From: a virus
Virus record (IMG/VR): IMGVR_UViG_3300050119_000050
Location: 1 to 61,316 of that record
Direction: 5' to 3' (one strand)
DNA: 61,316 bases
Both the position numbers and the translations under genes were made by a program. Shown piece after piece: positions 47,252-54,053 of this stretch (positions are counted from its first letter, which is position 1; each line of letters opens with the position of its first letter). The notes under the pieces were generated by a model that did no database searches, was not told where the DNA came from, and saw only the letters and a list, made by a program, of their open reading frames with translations.

Positions 47252-47451
47252 TGGATTTGAACAGCGCCATGGAAGTCGCCCAGTCCGGCGCGAGTGTAGT
47301 CGAGCCCTCGCTGATGCGCGAGGGCTGGACCGTGCGCTGGGACGCCAAGGAAAAGCTGTTCTACTATTTCAATCCGCTCGGCGAGCGGGCGCACAAGATC
47401 ATGTTCAATGATGCGCACCGCGCGTCATATCAATGGAGCATTGTGACATAA
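47251..47451 (+). CDS. Small protein, unknown
   Basis: 66 residues; SLMREGWTVRWDAKEKLFYY and HRASYQWSIVT. Last gene before a 78-base gap that contains TTGACA (about 47507) but no clear -10. Confidence 0.55.
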   Translation: MDLNSAMEVAQSGASVVEPSLMREGWTVRWDAKEKLFYYFNPLGERAHKIMFNDAHRASYQWSIVT

Positions 47452-47529
47452 GCGCAGGCATACGGTTTGCTGCCGACGTACCGCCCGCTCCCGAAGTTTG
47501 ACAGCAGTATCATCAAAAGGAAATAGGTC

Positions 47530-48423
47530 ATGTTTCTCGTTCTGGCTATCACGGCAGCATTCTTTGCTGGATGCTACGCTGTTTACCGCTGGCGCAGACA
47601 GGTGGTGACGACGTCGCTTTCGACGGAGGACCTCATACTCCCGGACCCGCCGAGTGGCGCGCGTATCGTCGGGCGTAGTCCCGCGCTCGATCTGCCGTAT
47701 GGCAGGCACAAGCGTTTCGGCAAGCGCACTGAGCCGCCGGTCCGCTACCGCGCGATCTCGCTGACACCGCGCATGCTGGAGCGCATGAACCACGAACGTC
47801 GCCGCCGAGGCGCACCGCCGCTCAACCGCGAGGGTATCAAGGCCGCCGTCGCGACCGCGTCGACCGAGTATGTCACGCATGGCAATCGCCAGCCGGGCAC
47901 GTCGAGCGATTGGTTGACGTACCTGATCCTCTACGAGGTCTTGTTCGACGATCACAAGTCCACCTACTGCACCGGGACCGGCGGCTTCACCGTCGACCCC
48001 AATCAACCGTTCAACGGCGCAGGCGGCGAGTTCGCCGGGGCCGGGGCTTCGGGGGACTGGACTGCCGCGCCTGTCACGGCGAGCATCGCCGCCACCATCG
48101 TGCAGCCGGAGAGCTTCGCGCCGATCCCGATGGGCGATCAGGTCGGCGACGGCGGCGGTAAGTACAGCGCAGGCGATTTCGTCGGAGGTTATGGCGGGGG
48201 AGGCTACCCGCAATCGCAACCGTCCGATCCGTCGAGCAGCGGCCCGGGCCCGAGCTACAGCGCGCCTGATCCGTCCCCGAGCAGTTCGTCGAGCGACAGC
48301 AGTTCGTCCTCGTCGTCGTCGAGCGACAGCCGTTCGTCCTCGTCGAGCAGCTACGACAGCGGCTCATCGAGCAGCTTCGACAGCGGCGGTTCGTCGGGCG
48401 GCGGCGGCGGCGACGGGTCCTGA
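47530..48423 (+). CDS. Anchored Ser-rich low-complexity protein
   Basis: 297 residues. N-terminal span (MFLVLAITAAFFAGCYAVYR), basic middle (RMLERMNHERRRRGAPPLN; a helix with GIKAAVATASTEYV) and WLTYLILYEVLFDDHK, then a Gly/Pro region and about 70 residues of Ser/Asp/Gly repeats (SSSSSSDS). The middle resembles conserved bacterial membrane proteins with GGGG-type tails. Function unknown. Confidence 0.65.
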   Translation: MFLVLAITAAFFAGCYAVYRWRRQVVTTSLSTEDLILPDPPSGARIVGRSPALDLPYGRHKRFGKRTEPPVRYRAISLTPRMLERMNHERRRRGAPPLNREGIKAAVATASTEYVTHGNRQPGTSSDWLTYLILYEVLFDDHKSTYCTGTGGFTVDPNQPFNGAGGEFAGAGASGDWTAAPVTASIAATIVQPESFAPIPMGDQVGDGGGKYSAGDFVGGYGGGGYPQSQPSDPSSSGPGPSYSAPDPSPSSSSSDSSSSSSSSSDSRSSSSSSYDSGSSSSFDSGGSSGGGGGDGS

Positions 48424-48427
48424 TCCC

Positions 48428-48610
48428 GTGGAACGCAACGTAGCCGGGCTGATGATCTACAAGGGGCCTGTCGGCTCCGGCTACTATCGCGTGATCGATT
48501 GTCGGCGCGTGCCCTTCGAAGAATGGGGCACGCTGCCACGGAGCTTCAACATCTGGCAAAACATCGGCCAGCTAAAAATCTTTTTCCTCGCACACGGAGA
48601 TCGTGACTAA
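48428..48610 (+). CDS. Small protein, unknown
   Basis: 60 residues from GTG 48428 (ATG 48452 is an alternative). AGLMIYKGPVGSGYYRVID, NIWQNIGQLKIFFLAHG. Confidence 0.5.
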   Translation: MERNVAGLMIYKGPVGSGYYRVIDCRRVPFEEWGTLPRSFNIWQNIGQLKIFFLAHGDRD

Positions 48611-48611
48611 C

Positions 48612-48842
48612 ATGGCAACTTCAGCAGAACAACTGATCTTGAGGGGCTTGCACCTTCTGATCCGAACGACCTTTTCACCGAATGACGGGGTCGCGCAGGC
48701 CAAGCACTTCATGAGCCTTCAGCGCGACGTCGGTCCGTGGCTCACGGACTACGCCGCCGAGATCGAGAAGCCTGCAATCGATCCGTCGATCATCATGGTC
48801 CCGGTCGACGACGGCGAGGGTCAGGGCGGGCTCCAGCAGTGA
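48612..48842 (+). CDS. Small helical protein, unknown
   Basis: 76 residues from ATG 48612 (GTG 48603 also possible). SAEQLILRGLHLLIRTTF, AKHFMSLQRDVGPWLTDY, acidic end. Confidence 0.55.
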   Translation: MATSAEQLILRGLHLLIRTTFSPNDGVAQAKHFMSLQRDVGPWLTDYAAEIEKPAIDPSIIMVPVDDGEGQGGLQQ

Positions 48843-49093
48843 GCGAAGACCCGGCCAAACTCATCACGGTCACGTGGAAAGTCATACGTGACCGGAGCGG
48901 GGCATACGTGCTCGAATTTACTGATGGGCAATTGGCTTTGACATTCGGCCCGATGCCCAACGACAAAGTCGATCCGCTAATCGCGGAGCGACGAAAGCAT
49001 GTTTCCGATATCTTCGACCGATGCTTGGAAAGGCTCAAGAATGAAAACGCGCCGCCACAAAATCAACAAGGCCCCGATCCGTCCGTACCGTAG
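48839..49093 (+). CDS. Small protein, unknown
   Basis: 84 residues from GTG 48839 (GTGA overlap). LITVTWKVIRDRSGAYVLEF and RRKHVSDIFDRCLERLKNE. Overlaps the next gene by 53 bases. Confidence 0.55.
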   Translation: MSEDPAKLITVTWKVIRDRSGAYVLEFTDGQLALTFGPMPNDKVDPLIAERRKHVSDIFDRCLERLKNENAPPQNQQGPDPSVP

Positions 49094-49445
49094 CGCCACG
49101 GCTCACATCGTGGTGCAGGGTGACCGCATCACCTGTCAGGGTGTGCGCGGTCGCACCCGGGTCAAGCGCGTGCTCGACCCCGAGGGCAAGCGCGTGACCT
49201 CCGTGCGTGTCACGGAGGACGTTCCGCAGATCGTCGCCAAGCCGGTCGGCGACCGCAAGCCGACCGCGATCTATGTGGGCCGCTGCTATACCGGCGTGGC
49301 TCGCAGCAAGGCGTACCCAGCGCGCGGCATCAAGCAGGGTGGCTCTCCGCCCCCGGCCAAGCCCGGGCTCTTCCAGCGGGCTGCCAAGGCCGTGAAGCGG
49401 GTAGTCGTCGGAGACGATGGCGAAGGCGGGCTGGCGGTCCGGTGA
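49041..49445 (+). CDS. Basic protein, unknown
   Basis: 134 residues from ATG 49041 (GGAAAGG upstream). Basic, beta-rich (AHIVVQGDRITCQGVRGRTR, VTSVRVTEDVPQIVAKPVG) with a Lys/Pro C terminus (PAKPGLFQRAAKAVKRVV). May bind nucleic acid. Confidence 0.55.
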   Translation: MKTRRHKINKAPIRPYRSATAHIVVQGDRITCQGVRGRTRVKRVLDPEGKRVTSVRVTEDVPQIVAKPVGDRKPTAIYVGRCYTGVARSKAYPARGIKQGGSPPPAKPGLFQRAAKAVKRVVVGDDGEGGLAVR

Positions 49446-49621
49446 CCGGGGCAGAACTGATGGACCGCGTCATCTGGACGCGGTTCATGGCTGCTATCGG
49501 CCCCGAACTACGGGACCTGTTCCAGACTGCGGAAATTCCGAAAAATAAGCCCGGCGAAAAATCACTGATTAGGGCGTGTAGCTCAACGGAAGAGCATCGG
49601 TCTCCAAAACCGAAGACGTAG
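49442..49621 (+). CDS. 59-residue frame running into tRNA-Trp
   Basis: GTG 49442 overlaps the previous stop. The first 43 residues (ELMDRVIWTRFMAAIGPELR) look genuine; the last 16 are encoded by the tRNA. A natural stop upstream of the tRNA is lacking, so the tRNA may have been inserted into the gene's end. Confidence 0.4.
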   Translation: MTGAELMDRVIWTRFMAAIGPELRDLFQTAEIPKNKPGEKSLIRACSSTEEHRSPKPKT

Positions 49622-49763
49622 GTTCGACACCTAACTCGCCCGCCAATCCGATCCATGCCTCGCCCAGTTGCTGGGAGGCCATTCGCTCACGCACTCGGGC
49701 GAAGGCCCGGCGTTCAAGCCGAGCCAGTTCGATGATGATGTCGTCGTGATCCTGCGCGGTCAT
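49569..49763 (-). CDS. Small helical protein, antisense end in tRNA
   Basis: 64 residues; ATG 49763 overlaps the upstream stop. Helical first 45 residues (DDIIIELARLERRAFARVRE). The last 25 residues are antisense to tRNA-Trp, the mirror of the situation on the other strand. Confidence 0.45.
   Translation of the reverse strand: MTAQDHDDIIIELARLERRAFARVRERMASQQLGEAWIGLAGELGVEPTSSVLETDALPLSYTP
49572..49645 (+). tRNA. tRNA-Trp (anticodon CCA)
   Basis: 74 bases with encoded CCA. Acceptor GGGCGTG/CTCGCCC (U6-U67 mismatch), D stem GCTC/GAGC, anticodon stem TCGGT/ACCGA with loop CTCCAAA (anticodon CCA), T arm GTAGG-TTCGACA-CCTAA (G49-A65 mismatch), discriminator G. Overlapped by coding frames on both strands. 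Confidence 0.85.
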
Positions 49764-49954
49764 AGTATGCTCGCGTTAACGAGCCCGCCGACCGACGCGC
49801 AGTAGTAGGCGATGAACCGGACAGTCGTCCCCCGATGCGCGATCTCCGACAGTTCGCCGAAGTGCTTGTCGGCGTCCTCGCGGCTGGAATACCGCTCCTC
49901 GGTTGTGTGGCCAAAGTCCGAGCACACGACGAAGGTGAATTTCTCAATTTCCAT
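49760..49954 (-). CDS. Small protein, unknown
   Basis: 64 residues from ATG 49954. EKFTFVVCSDFGHTTEERYS, ADKHFGELSEIAHRGTTVRF. Part of a four-gene leftward island. Confidence 0.55.
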   Translation of the reverse strand: MEIEKFTFVVCSDFGHTTEERYSSREDADKHFGELSEIAHRGTTVRFIAYYCASVGGLVNASIL

Positions 49955-50306
49955 TGATCGTCTCCGGTTTGCAGTCCCAAAAATACGAGACGGGGAAGGT
50001 GCCCTCGTCGCGCGCTCTCGCGAAGTCACTGCCCTGATAGCAGCGACGTCCCTTGGTGTCGACGCACATCGCCGGGACTGGGACCGTGCAGCCGCTGGTC
50101 TCGCATGTCTTGTTCGCAAGAACGCGCGTCGCCCGGCGGACCCAATCGTTGAAGTCCACGAAAGCCCCGTCGATGTTCGGCACCAGAAGCTTGCGCTCTT
50201 TGCCGAAGTGTTTCGCTTCGACCAGTTCGCACATCCCTTTCGCGAACTTCAGGGTCCCGCACCACGTGATGGAGTAGAGTGCGCGATCATACGGAAGTTT
50301 CGTCAC
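49944..50306 (-). CDS. Unknown protein with several Cys
   Basis: 120 residues; SITWCGTLKFAKGMCELVE, VLANKTCETSGCTVPVPAMC, GRRCYQGSDF. Five or more Cys may bind zinc or form disulfides. No family recognised. Confidence 0.55.
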   Translation of the reverse strand: MTKLPYDRALYSITWCGTLKFAKGMCELVEAKHFGKERKLLVPNIDGAFVDFNDWVRRATRVLANKTCETSGCTVPVPAMCVDTKGRRCYQGSDFARARDEGTFPVSYFWDCKPETINGN

Positions 50307-50497
50307 AGTGTTCTCCTCTCAAGTCTCCACGTGTACTCAGACCAGCGCAGGACGTTCAACGCTTTGAGGTCGCGCTCGTCTTCGATGAACCGAACGATGT
50401 CATAGGCGTATTTGCCATCGCAGTGGGCGCGCTCGAAAGCGGCCCGCTTCTGCGCGCCCGACAACGTCTTGAACTCTTGTTTCAGTAATTTGCTCAT
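50303..50497 (-). CDS. Small basic helical protein
   Basis: 64 residues (LKQEFKTLSGAQKRAAFERA, YAYDIVRFIEDERDLKAL). First gene of the leftward island, behind a TTAACYA-class promoter. Confidence 0.55.
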   Translation of the reverse strand: MSKLLKQEFKTLSGAQKRAAFERAHCDGKYAYDIVRFIEDERDLKALNVLRWSEYTWRLERRTL

Positions 50498-50504
50498 GTC
50501 GTCA

Positions 50505-50555
50505 CAGCTATCACGCCCAGCGCGGGATGCAAGCGCCGCCTGTCCCTATGGTTAA
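50505..50555 (-). promoter_or_regulatory. TTAACYA-class leftward promoter
   Basis: Minus strand TTAACCA (50549-50555), 16 bases, TTGCAT (50527-50532), 16 bases, TAGCTG (50505-50510). Divergent from the promoter at 50597. Confidence 0.6.
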
Positions 50556-50596
50556 TAAACCGTAAAAGCCCCTGTGCCGCAGGCGTTATCGATCTG

Positions 50597-50648
50597 TTAA
50601 CCATGTCGAGCGCTTTGCCTTGCGCTCTCCGTGAGGCGCTGCTAGATC
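50597..50648 (+). promoter_or_regulatory. TTAACYA-class rightward promoter, near-leaderless
   Basis: TTAACCA (50597-50603), 16 bases, TTGCGC (50620-50625), 17 bases, TAGATC (50643-50648). Spacer has CTCCGTGAG. The -10 box ends seven bases before ATG 50656, which lacks a ribosome site. Confidence 0.7.
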
Positions 50649-50655
50649 AGTGTCC

Positions 50656-50877
50656 ATGAGCAAGATCACTACCAAGCAAGTCATCAAGGCGGTCGGAAGC
50701 GAACACCTTGAACTCGTCGCCGGAAACGGCTACTGGTATTTCATCTACGACGATGTTGCCAAGGGCCTTTACGACACGAAAAGCATCTATACCATGCGGC
50801 TCGGGGACTTCACCGTCGAGCAGTGGGCGGCAGATGGCCGCGAATTCGTAGCCAAGATGGAAGCGAAAAATGTCTAA
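50656..50877 (+). CDS. Small protein, unknown
   Basis: 73 residues. ITTKQVIKAVGSEHLELVAG, YWYFIYDDVAKGLYDTKSIY, a small alpha/beta protein similar in feel to anti-restriction or regulatory phage proteins, but unassigned. mRNA may be leaderless. Confidence 0.6.
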   Translation: MSKITTKQVIKAVGSEHLELVAGNGYWYFIYDDVAKGLYDTKSIYTMRLGDFTVEQWAADGREFVAKMEAKNV

Positions 50878-51076
50878 GGCCCATACGTGTTTCGAAACCG
50901 GCAGCGTGAAGCTCGTCCAAAACGGAGTGGATAAGTTCACCGTCGTCTACGGCAAACAGGTCAGAGCCGGGCTCAGCTACTCGGCTGCCGCTCTTGAACT
51001 CGGCGCATGCATCATGCACGAAAGAGCATGCGAGGGCGGGCTTGACAATAGCGAGCCCCCTCGGAGGGTCAGATGA
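50870..51076 (+). CDS. Small protein, unknown
   Basis: 68 residues; KFTVVYGKQVRAGLSYSAAA and two Cys. Overlaps both neighbours. Confidence 0.5.
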   Translation: MSKAHTCFETGSVKLVQNGVDKFTVVYGKQVRAGLSYSAAALELGACIMHERACEGGLDNSEPPRRVR

Positions 51077-51243
51077 CACGCGCTGTCCCCCTGCACGAAG
51101 GCTGGCTCGCCTTCTATCTGGCGGCCAATGGAAAATGGAAGCTCGCACGCGATGCGCGCGGCGAGCCCATCACATGCGAGACAGAAGCGCTCGCGCAGTC
51201 CGTCGCCCGGTATCGGCGGCGGCGATTGAGGAGGATGAAATGA
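51073..51243 (+). CDS. 56-residue basic protein
   Basis: ATGA overlap. EGWLAFYLAANGKWKLARD and a basic C-terminal helix (ARYRRRRLRRMK), which also encodes the AGGAGG ribosome site of the next gene. Confidence 0.5.
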   Translation: MTRAVPLHEGWLAFYLAANGKWKLARDARGEPITCETEALAQSVARYRRRRLRRMK

Positions 51244-51617
51244 GGAGACTGCTGTTAGCTGCCGCCGCTGTTGCCGCGCTCGCGGCCCCGGCCTCGGCGA
51301 GAGACTACTGGAACGGTTCGGGCTTCCCGCTCGATCACCAATTCCATTCGCCCTACGACAACATCGTCCGCCCATACCACGGCGGCGGTTACTACCCCGC
51401 GCTGCCACGTGGCGGGATCGTGCAAGTCCCAGCGGACCTGTTCGAGACCGACCGCACCGAGGTCGAAGTCCCTGAGCTTTCGAGCGAGCGATACTTTCGT
51501 GAGCAAGAGGCGAAGGCAGTCGCCAAGGCGATCCACGACGAGCGCGTCTGCGCGCCTGTCACCGTTTACACCGACGACGGGATCATCCGTCACGCTGCGC
51601 AGGGATGTCGGCCGTGA
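51240..51617 (+). CDS. Secreted protein, unknown
   Basis: 125 residues from ATG 51240 with GAGGAGG upstream. Signal peptide MRRLLLAAAAVAALAAPASA, then an aromatic/His-rich segment (PYHGGGYYPALPRGG) and a C-terminal helix with two Cys. Exported; role unknown. Confidence 0.65.
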   Translation: MRRLLLAAAAVAALAAPASARDYWNGSGFPLDHQFHSPYDNIVRPYHGGGYYPALPRGGIVQVPADLFETDRTEVEVPELSSERYFREQEAKAVAKAIHDERVCAPVTVYTDDGIIRHAAQGCRP

Positions 51618-52039
51618 AGAAGGCCAACCCGGTGCGGCTGGTCGAGACCGACCTGACCGAACACGTTCGGCAGGAAAACGCGGCGTATCGCGAGATCGTC
51701 CGCAGAACAATGGAGCGCGAAGTGAGTGAAGCATCAGGGCATCGCGGACTGTGGACCGAGCCCAAGTACCCGGGCGGCGACGTCCGGTATCTGGGACTGT
51801 ATCACCACGGTCGACGTGAGTGCGGCATGATCTCGATCCAGCACTGCGGGCGAACCGTTCGTGTCGGATCGTTCCTGCCGGGCACATGCTACAATCTGCC
51901 GGGCGACACGCCCAAAACCGTCCCGGAGAAGTCCGAATACTTCCGGGCCGACAATCAAACCGATCTGGCCGACGCCGAGTTTGACAAGTACGTGCAGGAA
52001 GCGTATGCGGACGGCTGGCAGAACACACCGGGGAGCTAA
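51614..52039 (+). CDS. Unknown protein
   Basis: 141 residues from GTG 51614 (GTGA overlap). Helical start (HVRQENAAYREIVRRTMERE), beta region (VRYLGLYHHGRRECGMISI, TVRVGSFLPGTCYNL). No family recognised. Confidence 0.6.
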   Translation: MKKANPVRLVETDLTEHVRQENAAYREIVRRTMEREVSEASGHRGLWTEPKYPGGDVRYLGLYHHGRRECGMISIQHCGRTVRVGSFLPGTCYNLPGDTPKTVPEKSEYFRADNQTDLADAEFDKYVQEAYADGWQNTPGS

Positions 52040-52044
52040 AGACG

Positions 52045-52359
52045 ATGGCGAACCTTCTCAAGGAAAGCAAACGCGGCGGCTATCTGCCGCGCCTCTCGGG
52101 CGCTCGAATACACACGGGCGTGAAGTACGCCGAGTGGGGCGACGAGAAGCATGAACACGGCGCGATGCCGCCGCTGTTGTCCACCCTCAACGTCGCTGCT
52201 CCCACAGTTGGCGGCGATGAGTATCAGCTTCAGTTCACCGAAGACGAAGTGCTTCGCATCATCGCCGAGTGGACGTCGGAGATAAGCGTGCGCCGCTCGC
52301 GTATCGCCTATGACGCCCGACAGGCCGCTGAAAAGGTAGCTCGCCATGCCGCTCGATGA
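52045..52359 (+). CDS. Unknown protein
   Basis: 104 residues. Acidic centre (GGDEYQLQFTEDEVLRII), C-terminal helix. Overlaps the next small gene by 14 bases. Confidence 0.6.
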   Translation: MANLLKESKRGGYLPRLSGARIHTGVKYAEWGDEKHEHGAMPPLLSTLNVAAPTVGGDEYQLQFTEDEVLRIIAEWTSEISVRRSRIAYDARQAAEKVARHAAR

Positions 52360-52522
52360 CATCCCATCGTTCCTGAAGCTCTCGGCCGAAGAGCGTCGAG
52401 CCGCGTGGGAGAAACACCGGCTCGAAGCGAAAGCCCTGCCACTGGAAACGATGGCACCCCTGAAACGCATCAAAGGCATACCCGGAGCTAAAGATGAGCA
52501 CGCCGACGACAATGACGATTGA
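52346..52522 (+). CDS. 58-residue helical protein
   Basis: ATG 52346; IPSFLKLSAEERRAAWEKH then KRIKGIPGAKDEHADDND. Its start segment (PSFL-L---ERR-AW) is common in small phage proteins. Confidence 0.5.
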   Translation: MPLDDIPSFLKLSAEERRAAWEKHRLEAKALPLETMAPLKRIKGIPGAKDEHADDNDD

Positions 52523-52823
52523 AGACACCATCCGTGAACTCGCCGCACGCGGAGAGATCAGCGACATATCGTTCGGCCGCAACCCGACCAACACGAAGTG
52601 GCGTGCGGTGTTCGTGCCGTGCAGCGTGTTCGGCAAATCGGTCGGTGAAGACGAGGACCCGATCAAGGCCATGATGATGGCTTTGAAATCGATCCCGCTG
52701 AAGAGCAGGAAGCCGCCGACTGACCGCGAACTCGACGCGGCCATCGCGCGCGGCACCGCCAAAATTGATCAGGCGACGGTCGACGCCGACCCGGTCGACG
52801 ACGGGATCGAAGACCTGATGTAG
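52494..52823 (+). CDS. Unknown protein ending GIEDLM
   Basis: 109 residues (GGAG upstream). TIEDTIRELAARGEISDISF, DPIKAMMMALKSIPLKSRK; ends VDDGIEDLM, a shared acidic-hydrophobic tail. Confidence 0.65.
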   Translation: MSTPTTMTIEDTIRELAARGEISDISFGRNPTNTKWRAVFVPCSVFGKSVGEDEDPIKAMMMALKSIPLKSRKPPTDRELDAAIARGTAKIDQATVDADPVDDGIEDLM

Positions 52824-52885
52824 AACGTCAGTTGTCCCGGAGAGACGGATGGGCTAAGTTCCGGGCTTAATCGGAGACCTAGCCC

Positions 52886-53134
52886 ATGGCCAAGCTGACC
52901 GCAAAAGCGCGCAAGAAACTCCCCGCTGGAAAGTTCGGCCTGCCCGGCAAAGGTGGCAAGTCGGGCAAGTACCCGATGCCGAACAAGGCGCACGCCGTCG
53001 ACGCCGAAGGCCGCGCGACGCAACAGGTCGCGAAGGGCAACCTCTCGCCCGAACAGGCGTCGAAGATCAAGCACAAGGCCGCTGCCGTCCTCGGCAAGCA
53101 CGATTGCCAGTATCACAACAAGAGCGTCGTGTGA
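52886..53134 (+). CDS. Basic Lys-rich small protein, virion-associated type
   Basis: 82 residues. KLTAKARKKLPAGKFGLPG, YPMPNKAHAVDAEGRATQQV, LSPEQASKIKHKAAAVLG resemble the short KLTAKARK...LP family found upstream of phage capsid and terminase genes. Function unknown; perhaps DNA-binding in the virion. Confidence 0.65.
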   Translation: MAKLTAKARKKLPAGKFGLPGKGGKSGKYPMPNKAHAVDAEGRATQQVAKGNLSPEQASKIKHKAAAVLGKHDCQYHNKSVV

Positions 53135-53141
53135 GGTCACC

Positions 53142-53486
53142 ATGCCGAAAGACGCACTAGGTCACGGCTCTGATGAGCGCGGCGTTCACGCCGCCCAGAC
53201 CGCTTCGCTCCCCGCCAAGGGAACGCCGATCTCCGATGCGACTTATCATGCCAACATGCCGAAGGAAAACTTCACCGGCATGGTGCAAGATTTGCTCGGC
53301 ATGTGGAAGGGCACTCAACAGCCCGACGCGCTGAGCCCGGGCGAAGCGAAGCAAGTAAGCGACGCGTATGAAGCGCGCGGTGACTGGCGACAGGTCGCTC
53401 GCGATCTCGATGATGCCCGCAAGGGTCAGAAGCTCGGTGGCCCCGGTGGTGGCCAGCCGAATGCACGCGGGAGCGGATGGGCATGA
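53142..53486 (+). CDS. KDxxGHGS-tag protein 1
   Basis: 114 residues. Begins MPKDALGHGSDERG, the first of five nearby proteins with this N-terminal peptide. Remainder MVQDLLGMWKGTQQPDALSP, DAYEARGDWRQVARDLDDA. Role unknown. Confidence 0.65.
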   Translation: MPKDALGHGSDERGVHAAQTASLPAKGTPISDATYHANMPKENFTGMVQDLLGMWKGTQQPDALSPGEAKQVSDAYEARGDWRQVARDLDDARKGQKLGGPGGGQPNARGSGWA

Positions 53487-53854
53487 AAGACGCACGGGGC
53501 CACGGCAGCAACACACACGGCGGTATCGCGAGCACGTTTGCAGCGGAGGCCGCGCAGCGTCAGGCGTTCGGTAACCGAAACGCGGGCGGCGGGATCGCGA
53601 GCACGTTCGCCGATGAGACTACGCAGCGACAGAACTTCGGTCGCGTTACGTCGAACGCCGAGGCCGCGCGAGCGCTGGCGTCAACACTGAAATCAACGCA
53701 AGCCCCGATCCATAGCGCGATGGACCGCACCATGGTCGCGGGCGACGACAGCGATGGGACCGATGCATGGTCGCGCACCCCCGGCGGTGATCGCGGCCCT
53801 CGCTACAGTTCGAAAGAGCTTGCAGCGGATGACCGCCGCCGGGAGTTGCTGTGA
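53483..53854 (+). CDS. KDxxGHGS-tag protein 2
   Basis: 123 residues from ATG 53483 (ATG 53477 also possible). Begins MKDARGHGSNTHGGIASTF; the GGIASTFA segment is repeated about 20 residues later. Contains ALASTLKSTQAPIHSAMDR, a variant of a motif shared with the next two genes. Confidence 0.65.
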   Translation: MKDARGHGSNTHGGIASTFAAEAAQRQAFGNRNAGGGIASTFADETTQRQNFGRVTSNAEAARALASTLKSTQAPIHSAMDRTMVAGDDSDGTDAWSRTPGGDRGPRYSSKELAADDRRRELL

Positions 53855-53855
53855 C

Positions 53856-54053
53856 ATGATCAGCAAGAACCTAGTTCTGACCAACGGGCAGATCAGCAAC
53901 GAGGTCGCTGCTGATGCGCTCGCCAGCGGCGCGAAGTCAACGCTGCCGCCGATGCACCCATCAATGGGCGGTGGCCCGGAAGACGCTCCGGCGGCGAACC
54001 AGACCGACGCCAGCGATGACTGGGACAGCGACGAGGATCAGACCAATGGCTAA
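53856..54053 (+). CDS. Small protein with LASGAK motif
   Basis: 65 residues. DALASGAKSTLPPMHPSM is nearly the same as motifs in genes at 53483 and 54046. Acidic C terminus (DDWDSDEDQTNG). Confidence 0.6.
   Translation: MISKNLVLTNGQISNEVAADALASGAKSTLPPMHPSMGGGPEDAPAANQTDASDDWDSDEDQTNG

Noticed and set aside
48191-48423. Ser/Asp-rich tail as a separate gene in another frame
   Set aside because: The Arg-rich alternative frame is a shadow of the TCG-rich low-complexity repeat.
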